Shown: piece by piece, positions 24,657 through 32,600 of the stretch
Layout: the number at the start of each line of letters is the position of its first letter
How positions within the stretch are numbered: the stretch's first letter is position 1
Source of the DNA: Flavobacteriaceae bacterium
GTDB taxonomy: Bacteria; Bacteroidota; Bacteroidia; Flavobacteriales; Flavobacteriaceae
DNA length: 36,176 nucleotides
Assembly: GCA_947491985.1 (NCBI GenBank)
Contig: CANLLR010000024.1
Span: 1-36,176, forward strand
Direction: 5' to 3'
Notes under the pieces: generated by a model
What the model saw: the letters and a program-made list of their open reading frames with translations, nothing else
Told to the model about the DNA's origin: nothing
The model's database searches: none
Made by a program: the position numbers and the translations under genes

Positions 24657-25082
24657 TTATTTATTCCAGTTTACCTTTGCTTTTTCAATGCGAATAGCTT
24701 GTTCTTTATTCCACATTTCTTTCACCTTCAAACTATAATTTAAATACAGTTTATTGTCAACAATAGTAAAAGCTTCGGGATGAATTGGTGCTTCGTAGCC
24801 ATTTGACATTCCGTATGCGCAATAGCCTCCAAACTGTGGTTGGTACTGCGAAGGATTAGCTAAAAAAAGTGATTTGTTCTTTTCAGAAGTGAAGTAATAT
24901 AGTGCTTCGTTGTAATCGGCTGTAATTTCTTTGTTTCCTTGAATCGCTTTATTGCTCTCAAAATACGCCACAGGATCGTAACCTTGTAATGCTACTTTAT
25001 CTTTCAGATTGGCTTTTCGAGATTGTGCCCAAGAAGAGGCGCTTACTATTGCTATGAATAGTATCAGTATGCTTTTTTTCAT
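24657..25082 (-). CDS. exported YHS-domain protein, copy 1
   Basis: A 141-residue protein with a signal peptide (residues 1-19, ending SSWAQ). The domain KVALQGYDPVAYFESNKAIQGN and SLFLANPSQYQPQFGGYCAYGM matches the YHS fold, and IVDNKLYLNYS...WNK closes it. It is about half identical to the next gene product by eye, so the pair is a tandem duplication. It follows the beta-rich exported protein by 11 nt. Likely secreted to the periplasm; metal binding is inferred from the family. Confidence 0.9.
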   Translation of the reverse strand: MKKSILILFIAIVSASSWAQSRKANLKDKVALQGYDPVAYFESNKAIQGNKEITADYNEALYYFTSEKNKSLFLANPSQYQPQFGGYCAYGMSNGYEAPIHPEAFTIVDNKLYLNYSLKVKEMWNKEQAIRIEKAKVNWNK

Positions 25083-25093
25083 GTTGTTTGAAT

Positions 25094-25990
25094 TTAAAAT
25101 ACGATTTTATATTGGAGTCCTAAAACGAATCCTCTGGTTAAGCCGTCCGGACGCACTTCTCGCACGACGAATGGTGTCGCTAACGAAAGTTCGATACTGT
25201 TTTTATCATCCAATTTGTACGATGTTAGTAGGTTTCCGTTAATGGTTAAACCGTCTGAGTTTTCTATCGTTTGGCGTTGACCGAATATGTTTTCATAACT
25301 GTCTTCTCCCAAATGGTAAATGAATAAAATATTGAGTTTGAAGGTGAATTTTTTATTGGCGGATAACGTATGCGTTGCTCTTAGTAAAGCATCTGATTTT
25401 CGTTGGAATAAGTTGGTCGATTGAAAATCGGTGGTACCTGAATACTCACTAAAATACGAATTTTTGTTGTTGTTAAAAACCGGAATTTGAACAGCGGCAT
25501 TAAAATCCCACTTGTGATATTTAAAATTGGTTCCCAAAAACAAATCGAAAGTTCCCAAACTGGCTTGGTAATCTAACGGAAGTGAATACTCATTTATTTT
25601 AAGATTGGAAGTGGTAAACGGAAATTTCCAACCTACTAGTGTGCTCCATTGTCTGTTATTTTTTTCCGCGAAAGTGTAATTGCCTATTAAATAGGCATCT
25701 CCAAAAGTAGCCCGTGTTCCAAAACTACCGTTGGCTGTCGAAAAAGTTACTTTAGTACTCAAAGCAATTCTGTCGTTTATCATACGAGTGTATGTAATAT
25801 ATGGAGAAATGTATGTTACATCGGCTTCACCAATTCCATAAATGGCGGCGACATCAATGCTGTTTTTGTGTTCTTTTTTTGTGTCATCAAAAGCATGACC
25901 TATGGAGCAAATTCCGGCATCACTGCATCCTTGCGCGTTGGCAAAAGTTATTGAAAAAAGAAGTGTAAAAATGAAAAGTAACTGTTTCAT
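25094..25990 (-). CDS. exported beta-rich protein, probable outer-membrane barrel
   Basis: A 298-residue protein with a signal peptide (about 19 residues, ending ANAQ) and no internal membrane helices. The mature N-terminus has a CSDAGICSIG motif with two cysteines, then alternating strands with aromatic ends (VTYISPYITYTRM, WSTLVGWKFPF, FDLFLGTNFKYHKWDF, and a C-terminal VLGLQYKIVF). A terminal Phe and this pattern fit an outer-membrane beta-barrel. The family is recalled from Bacteroidota but its function is not known. Tightly linked to the DM13 lipoprotein and YHS genes. Confidence 0.8.
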   Translation of the reverse strand: MKQLLFIFTLLFSITFANAQGCSDAGICSIGHAFDDTKKEHKNSIDVAAIYGIGEADVTYISPYITYTRMINDRIALSTKVTFSTANGSFGTRATFGDAYLIGNYTFAEKNNRQWSTLVGWKFPFTTSNLKINEYSLPLDYQASLGTFDLFLGTNFKYHKWDFNAAVQIPVFNNNKNSYFSEYSGTTDFQSTNLFQRKSDALLRATHTLSANKKFTFKLNILFIYHLGEDSYENIFGQRQTIENSDGLTINGNLLTSYKLDDKNSIELSLATPFVVREVRPDGLTRGFVLGLQYKIVF

Positions 25991-26001
25991 AGTGGCTTTT
26001 T

Positions 26002-26418
26002 TTAGTTAGGTAATAACTGCGCTACAGCAAACAAATGATTGTATTGCTGACAATGAATGAGCACATATTTGTACTGTGAAAAATCGACTTGCGTTGGAAT
26101 GGCATAGACTGTAGCAGCTGTTAAATTACCTAAATTGATAAATTCTGTTGGCGTTGCTGCTTTGGATAAATAGACTTTTAAATCGGGACCATTTGAAATA
26201 CTAAAACCGTCTAACTGCAATTGAAATTGATTTCCGTTTTGGAAAATTTTAGTTTCACCAGCAACGCTAATACCCGATGTTGGGGCAAAAGCACCGCGAT
26301 ATCGTAACACTGAACCTGAAGTAATGGTGTTGTCACGGAGTCCGTCTTTGGTTAATTCGCCTTGCTCTTCACACCCAAAGAGCAATACAAAAAGTGGGAG
26401 TAATAGAAATTTTTTCAT
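26002..26418 (-). CDS. DM13-domain lipoprotein
   Basis: A 138-residue predicted lipoprotein. The signal ends at LLFGC (C16), and the mature part carries a DM13 domain: YRGAFAPTSGISVAGETKIF, LQLDGFSISNGPDLKVYLSK, YAIPTQVDFSQYKYVLIHCQQYNHLFAVAQL. The HC in the last block is a conserved DM13 cysteine. In animals DM13 is proposed to bind haem or act in electron transfer; bacterial roles are open. It is the first gene of the operon DM13-barrel-YHS-YHS-DoxX (11-nt gaps). A TAAATTTG box at 26441-26448 (minus strand) is a partial promoter. Confidence 0.88.
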   Translation of the reverse strand: MKKFLLLPLFVLLFGCEEQGELTKDGLRDNTITSGSVLRYRGAFAPTSGISVAGETKIFQNGNQFQLQLDGFSISNGPDLKVYLSKAATPTEFINLGNLTAATVYAIPTQVDFSQYKYVLIHCQQYNHLFAVAQLLPN

Positions 26419-26440
26419 AGCTTTAAATTATTTATCGGTA

Positions 26441-26448
26441 CAAATTTA
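26441..26448 (-). promoter_or_regulatory. -7 box of the DM13 operon
   Basis: TAAATTTG on the minus strand, 22 nt before the DM13 ATG. No TTG at the expected spacing. Upstream are two short inverted repeats, CAAAA-N4-TTTTG (26458-26471) and TTTAC-N6-GTAAA, placed where a Crp/Fnr-type activator could bind. Confidence 0.45.
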
Positions 26449-26562
26449 AAAACTATGCAAAAGGGGTTTTGTCGGCTACTTTACAAAAGGGTAAAAGTTG
26501 TGTTACATTTTAGAAATATCGTCAATTCTAATTTCTTTTCGATTGTAATAAATGAGGTTTTT

Positions 26563-27180
26563 CTATTCCAACTCGTTGAGCAACAAGGTGGCTGTTTGTC
26601 TTGAAGTGCAGATAATTTGTGCGATGTCGGTTTGTGTAAGATAATTTTCGATGGTAAACGATTTTCCGTTTTGTATGCCTTCACGCTGTGCCCAATCTTT
26701 TAAAAACGAAACCAGACGGGTTTTGGCATCTTTGGAAACCAAATTGGAATAACTGTTTTTGAAGCGTTTCATTTTTAAACCCACAAACTTGGTGTACGAC
26801 AAAGCTAAAGTCGGATTTCTAACCAATAAATTTTCGAAATCAGACAATAAAAAACTACAAATCGAAACCTCATCGGTGAGTGCTTTGGCATATTCGTTGA
26901 CATCATTGTCTATTTCGAGTGACAATTCTCAAAATAAATCACCTTTTTGTAGAATTTCTTTAATGGTTTCGTTGCCTAGTTCATCAACAGAAACAATTTT
27001 GATGTTGCCTTTTTTAAGTAAAAAAATACGTGGTAAATCGGAAGACGAAAAATAAATAATATCACCTTTTTTCGCTTTCTTGAAACCGGTTATAATGCAC
27101 AACTGCTTGATTTGTGACATACTTAATGTCAAAAATAATTTGTGATCGCGCAAATACCAATATTTTAATTCGTCATACAT
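26563..27180 (-). pseudogene. Crp/Fnr family regulator interrupted by an in-frame TGA
   Basis: Two open stretches (27180-26932 and 26928-26566) lie in the same frame and are separated only by TGA at 26931-26929. Codon 84 would be the glycine in GDLFGELSL, a key residue of the cyclic-nucleotide-binding domain, and a single change GGA to TGA explains the break. The two parts together give about 205 residues: an N-terminal sensor domain (residues 1-110) and a C-terminal Crp-type helix-turn-helix (YLTQTDIAQIICTSRQTATLLLNELE). Either a truncated pseudogene or a sequence error. Next to the DM13-YHS operon, on the same strand and upstream of it. Confidence 0.82.
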
Positions 27181-27218
27181 AATGAAGTAAAAGTATTAAA
27201 AAAACGAATTCAAAAATA

Positions 27219-27260
27219 AAACCCTTTCATAATTTCGATAGTTCGAAACAGAAAGGGTTT
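27219..27260 (-). terminator. intrinsic terminator of the acyl-CoA dehydrogenase gene
   Basis: AAACCCTTTC (27219-27228) and GAAAGGGTTT (27251-27260) form a 10-bp stem. Inside, TTTCGA and TCGAAA form a second stem. Read on the minus strand it is followed by TTTTATTTTTG, as expected for transcription ending after 27284. Confidence 0.8.
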
Positions 27261-27283
27261 GAATTATAATTAACTAGTCTTTT

Positions 27284-28420
27284 TTAAACCAATCCTCTTG
27301 AAATTACAATGCGTTGTATTTCAGAAGTTCCTTCATAAATTTGAGTAATTTTGGAGTCGCGCATCATGCGTTCTACGTGGTATTCGGCAACGTAGCCGTT
27401 TCCACCGTGAATTTGAACCGCTTCATTGGCGACTTCTAACGCAATTTCGGAGGCGTATAATTTGGCCATAGCTCCCGAATGTGCAATGTCTTTGCCTTCG
27501 TCTTTTTCGCAAGCCGCTTTCATGACTAACAATTTGGCAGCTGTCACTTTAACGTACATGTCGGCCAATTTGAATGCAATAGCTTGATGATGGAAAATTT
27601 CTTTTCCAAAAGCTTTTCTTTCTTTCGAGTATTTTAAGGCTATTTCGTAGGCGCCAGTTGCAATTCCGAGTGCTTGTGAAGCAATACCGATACGTCCACC
27701 ATTTAATACATTCATAGCAAAACTAAATCCGAATCCGTCTTCACCAATACGATTTTCTTTGGGCACTTTCACATCGGTAAACATTAGTGAATGTGTATCG
27801 CTTCCGCGGATGCCCATCTTTTTTTCTTTAGGCCCAATTTCAAAACCAGCCCAACCTTTTTCTACAATAAAAGCATTTATTCCTTTGTGAGCTTTTTCGA
27901 CATCGGTTTGCGCAATTATCAAATAGGTTGATGCGGAGGCTCCGTTGGTAATCCAGTTTTTTGTACCATTTAAAAGATAGTGATCTCCTTTATCTATAGC
28001 CGTTGTTTTTTGTGATGTAGCATCACTTCCTGCTTCTGGCTCTGACAAACAAAATGCTCCTATAACTTCACCTTTTGCAAGTGGAACTAAATATTTCATT
28101 TTTTGTTCTTCGTTGCAATAGCGCTCCATTCCGGCACAAACCAAAGAGTTGTTTACCGACATTATAACGGCGGCAGATGCATCTACTTTAGCAATTTCAG
28201 TCATTGCAACTACATAAGAAACGCTATCTAAACCGGCTCCACCATATTTTGGATCCACCATCATTCCCATAAAACCAAGTTCACCCATCATTTTGATTTG
28301 CTCTGAAGGAAATTTAGAATGTTCATCCCTTTCAATAACGCCCGGTAATAATTCTGCAACGGCAAAATCTCTGGCGGCTTGTTGAATCATTAAATGCTCT
28401 TCGGTTAGATTAAAATCCAT
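27284..28420 (-). CDS. acyl-CoA dehydrogenase
   Basis: A 378-residue FAD flavoenzyme of normal family length that oxidises acyl-CoA to enoyl-CoA, passing electrons to electron-transfer flavoprotein. GAFCLSEPEAGSDA and NGTKNWITNG are the FAD and substrate blocks, and E363 in QIYEGTSEIQR is the likely catalytic base at the usual short-chain position. The sequence resembles the short-chain (butyryl-CoA) type. It is divergent from anmK with a clear promoter at 28456-28485 and has its own terminator. Confidence 0.94.
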   Translation of the reverse strand: MDFNLTEEHLMIQQAARDFAVAELLPGVIERDEHSKFPSEQIKMMGELGFMGMMVDPKYGGAGLDSVSYVVAMTEIAKVDASAAVIMSVNNSLVCAGMERYCNEEQKMKYLVPLAKGEVIGAFCLSEPEAGSDATSQKTTAIDKGDHYLLNGTKNWITNGASASTYLIIAQTDVEKAHKGINAFIVEKGWAGFEIGPKEKKMGIRGSDTHSLMFTDVKVPKENRIGEDGFGFSFAMNVLNGGRIGIASQALGIATGAYEIALKYSKERKAFGKEIFHHQAIAFKLADMYVKVTAAKLLVMKAACEKDEGKDIAHSGAMAKLYASEIALEVANEAVQIHGGNGYVAEYHVERMMRDSKITQIYEGTSEIQRIVISRGLV

Positions 28421-28455
28421 ATTTTTGTGACGTTATTTGTTCGTAAAATAGAGCA

Positions 28456-28485
28456 CAAAAGTAATTATTAAATCTTACATTTCAA
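28456..28485 (-). promoter_or_regulatory. promoter of the acyl-CoA dehydrogenase gene
   Basis: Minus-strand TTG (28485-28483), 19 nt, TACTTTTG (28463-28456), an exact Bacteroidota promoter. The start codon at 28420 is 35 nt downstream. Confidence 0.75.
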
Positions 28486-28506
28486 ACGTTTTCGTAATTT
28501 TAGCCA

Positions 28507-29571
28507 ATGTTTAAAGAAACCTATAATATTATTGGAGTCATGAGTGGCACATCGTTGGATGGAATTGACTTGGCACATATTTACTTTACTATTCATGATG
28601 GCAAATGGCAGTTTAAAATCCACGAAAGTGAGACCATTCCCTACCCTATTACTTGGTTAAACAAATTGAAAGTTGCAGTCGATTTTTCGGAAGAAGAACT
28701 CACCCAACTCAATAAAAATTATACTACTTATTTAGCAACTGTAATTCGCTCGTTTATTGATCGACACGCTATTTCAGAACTTGATGCCGTGTGCTCTCAT
28801 GGTCACACTATATTGCATCAGCCTCAAAATAGTTTTACCTTACAAATTGGAAATTTACCTCTTTTAGGAGAGCTTTTGTGCGAAAAAATAGTGTGTGATT
28901 TTCGCGTCCAAGATGTACAACTTGGAGGTCAAGGCGCACCATTGGTGCCGATTGGAGATCGAATTTTATTTTCTGATTATACGTTTTGTTTAAATTTGGG
29001 TGGCTTCTCGAATGTATCTTTTGAAGATAACAATCAACGCATTGCTTTTGATATTTCGGCAGTAAATACGGTTTTGAATTTTTATGCCAATCAATTGGGA
29101 TTGGAGTATGACGATAAAGGAAAAATTTCTAAATCAGGAAAGATCAATTTGGATTTATTGAGCGAATTGAACGAATTAGACTATTATAAAAAACCCTTTC
29201 CAAAATCGCTCGGATTTGAATTTGTTAAAGAAATTGTTTTACCATTAATCGACAACTATAATATAGCAATTGAAAATAAAATGCATACGTTTATAGAGCA
29301 TATTGCATTGCAAACTGCTTGGGCATTACCACAGAAACAAGGTCAATTACTTATTACAGGAGGCGGTGCTTATAATGATTTTTTGATTGAAAGAATACAA
29401 TATCATTTATCTCAACTACAAGTGATAATTCCAGAAAGAAAAATCTTAGAATATAAAGAAGCGCTAATTTTTGCACTGCTTGGTGTTTTAAAGTTACGCA
29501 GTGAAATAAACGTTTTGAGTAGTGTTACTGGTGCTAAAATGGACCACAGTTCTGGTACTATTTTAAATTAA
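28507..29571 (+). CDS. anmK: anhydro-N-acetylmuramic acid kinase
   Basis: A 354-residue kinase that phosphorylates and opens 1,6-anhydroMurNAc to MurNAc 6-phosphate in peptidoglycan recycling. GVMSGTSLDGID (residues 10-21) is the ATP-binding signature of AnmK, and DFRVQDVQLGGQGAPLVPIGD and LITGGGAYNDFLIERI are other family blocks. The length matches the family. The ATG at 28507 follows TAATTTTA (28495-28502), a near -7 box only 4 nt away, so the transcript may be nearly leaderless. Its 3' end faces the large T9SS gene across a shared terminator. Confidence 0.95.
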   Translation: MFKETYNIIGVMSGTSLDGIDLAHIYFTIHDGKWQFKIHESETIPYPITWLNKLKVAVDFSEEELTQLNKNYTTYLATVIRSFIDRHAISELDAVCSHGHTILHQPQNSFTLQIGNLPLLGELLCEKIVCDFRVQDVQLGGQGAPLVPIGDRILFSDYTFCLNLGGFSNVSFEDNNQRIAFDISAVNTVLNFYANQLGLEYDDKGKISKSGKINLDLLSELNELDYYKKPFPKSLGFEFVKEIVLPLIDNYNIAIENKMHTFIEHIALQTAWALPQKQGQLLITGGGAYNDFLIERIQYHLSQLQVIIPERKILEYKEALIFALLGVLKLRSEINVLSSVTGAKMDHSSGTILN

Positions 29572-29572
29572 A

Positions 29573-29600
29573 AAAGCCCCTTCATTTCTGAAGAGGCTTT
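29573..29600. terminator. bidirectional terminator between anmK and the T9SS gene
   Basis: AAAGCC (29573-29578) pairs with GGCTTT (29595-29600), extended inwards after one mismatch by CTTCA/TGAAG around a TTTC loop. A and T tracts flank both sides, so it can end transcription from anmK and from the minus-strand gene. Confidence 0.8.
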
Positions 29601-29618
29601 CTTTATCTAAACAAATAA

Positions 29619-32600
29619 TTATCTTTTTATAACACGTAGTGTTTGAGTGTTTTCTCCTTGAGATGCCACTACATTATACACTCCTGATGGATAATTTGAT
29701 CCAATTTGAATGCTATTGATTTCAGTAGCTTCAACATTTCTGTTTTCTACTTGTTTTCCTAACATATCATACACTCTAACTTGAATAGTGCTTTCGTTTG
29801 TCGTTTTCACGTCAAACATAAAGCTTTCAGCAAATGGGTTTGGATACGTAATTACTGCAAAATCATTGCTTTCTACAACAAGTCTTTCTCCTCCTGGTGC
29901 TATTCCTGGAGTAGTTACATTACATGGTTTTCCAGTTAATGGTCCCCAAACACCACCTATTCGTACAGCAACTCTAACAGTATAGGTTGTTCCAGAAACT
30001 AAACCTGTGAACATGCTCAAGCTGTAGTTACTTATTGGTCTGTCTAATGAGAAGCTATAGCTTAAAGTTGAATTGGTCAATTGGAAACGGTAAGCAGTAG
30101 CGCCTGATACAACAACAGCATTAAATGTTTGTGTATTGCTCGTTGCTACAGTATCACATTGTGACAATACAATTTCCGACGTTGGGAACGCAGGAGTAGT
30201 AATGTTACATGCTGTCCCGTAGGGTAAGTAAGATCCGTCTGTATTGCGTAAAGCAACTTGAACAGAATAAGTAGTGCCATACGCTACAAAAGCAGCTGGT
30301 AATTGACTAAAGTTGAATCTGTTTTGACCTGATAACGCATTATATACAAATGTATTGCTTGTTGCAGTATTTGTGATACTGAATCGGTATCCTGTAACAG
30401 ATGATGCAAAAGTAGCATAAACAAATTGTGTCAGTGAAGTTAAAGTAGTACCACACTGTGCACCAATACTAGATACTGGAGTTGGCGTAACTACTGTACA
30501 TGGAGCGCCATAATTAGCACCTCCATTAACAGAAACTTCAATTTGGTAAGGAGTGCCTAAGGTAATTCCACCATAACTAGATAATGCAAATGAATTAACT
30601 GGTCTGTTAACAACAAAAGAAGCACTAGTATTTAAATTTGTAATTCTGAACGTATAAGTTGTAGCACCTGGAACGGCAGCAGCAATAATAGTTACAGATA
30701 AACTACTAACAGTAGCACCACAAGAGGTACCAATGTTAAATGTATTTACAGTTGGCGCAATAGTTAAATTTAATGTTGCCAAATTACAACTTACTGTATT
30801 GGTATAAACACCACCAGTAGTATATGTCAAACCTGTTCCAAAAGGTAAAGGCCAAGTATAAGATGCAGCAACAGTTGTTGTAACACTTCCTAAAGTAGGT
30901 TGTGTACCTGTTACATCCCAACTACAAGTGGTAGTATTGAACGTTGCTGTTTCATAACAAGCCAATGTTGGTTGTGATGGTTGCGTTCCTGTTACATCCC
31001 AAGCACATGAGGTTGTATTGAACGTTGCTGTTTCATAACAAGCCAAAGTTGGTTGTGATGGTTGCGCTCCTGTTACATCCCAAGTACAAGTAGTCGTATT
31101 GAACGTTGCTGTTTCATAACAAGCTAATGTTGGTTGTGATGGTTGCGTTCCTGTTACATCCCAAGCACAAGTAGTCGTATTGAACATTGCCGTTTCATAA
31201 CAAGCTAATGTTGGTTGAGTTGGTTGGGTACCTGTTACATCCCAAGCACAAGTAGTCGTATTGAACGTTGCTGTTTCATAACAAGCCAAAGTTGGTTGAG
31301 TTGGTTGCGTTCCTGTTACATCCCAAGCACAAGTAATAGTATTAAACGTTGCCGTTTCATAACATGCTAATGTTGGAGCAGGTTGAGCAGGAATACCTGG
31401 TGTGTAGGTGAAATCTAATGTAAAAGAACCTAATTCAGTATCGTTATAACCCTCAACAACTACATAGTAAGTACCCGGATTTAAAGTCAAACCTGTAACT
31501 AATGAACCTGTAGTGTTTGGTGTTGAACATGAGTCATCGTCGCCATTAATTCTAGCTCCAGAGGCATCTAAAATATGTATATAAGTATCTATGTCAGAAG
31601 TACAAGTACCTACGTCAAGTAAGCTACCACATTCTGTAATTTGAAATTGATAGAAAACATCATTTCCTGGACGTGCTAATGAATTTCCTGGTGTAGATGA
31701 AGTGGTATAATCATTTTTCCAACAGTTGCTATTTTCATTATCACCGTTTACACTTGTTGAAGCTGTTATAACTCCTAAAACAATAGCATCTGTATAAACA
31801 TCACCAATTGGAGACGAAGTAGATGTAAAGTTATTCGTTACACAACCTATCGAAGTTCCAATACAATTTGAAGCAACTACGCTCCAAGTGTGAGCTCCAG
31901 CAGCCATCGATTGGCTATAAGATGTTCCTGTTTGAGTACTTACTAAAACTGAATCAATATAAACATCATATGATGTAGCTCCCGCAGCAGTCCATGAGAA
32001 AGTAGTTAAACCACCACAAATAGTAGCATCATTTGCAGGAGAAGTAAGGGTTGCACATGCAGGAGCTCCTGTTGTTGTGAAAGTAAAATCTGAACAACCT
32101 ACTGCATCACCTGTTCCGTTTTTAGGAACTACTCTCCAAGAATATCCTGTTACACCAGCTAACAAACCAGCATCATAAGAAGTTCCTGTTTGTGCAGGAG
32201 ATACTAACGTAGTAGCAGGTCCAGCGCCAGCATCTAAATATACATCATATGATGATGCACCAGAAACTGTAGGCCATGATAAAGTCACAGCACATGGATT
32301 AACTGTAGTAGATCCATTTGAAGGTGACGTTGGTGACACAACACAATTGGGTGCAGGTGGTGTTGAAATACATATAGTGAAATCACCAGATGCAACGGCA
32401 CTATTGGCCCAAACAACAATATAATAATCGGTATTTGCTGTAAGCCCAGTTAAAGGTGCAGATAAAGATGATGAAGAACATACTCCTAAATACGTTGTCC
32501 CACAATCACTATAAATTCCGAATTCGTTTGTTCCTGTTACATTTGTAAATTGAAAATCTACAGAAGTATTTGAACCCGAGTTGAATTTATAAAACACATC

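Noticed and set aside
26458..26493. Two short inverted repeats upstream of the DM13 gene as Crp/Fnr sites
   Set aside because: Arms of only 5 bp in AT-rich sequence; mentioned with the promoter but not supported as separate features.
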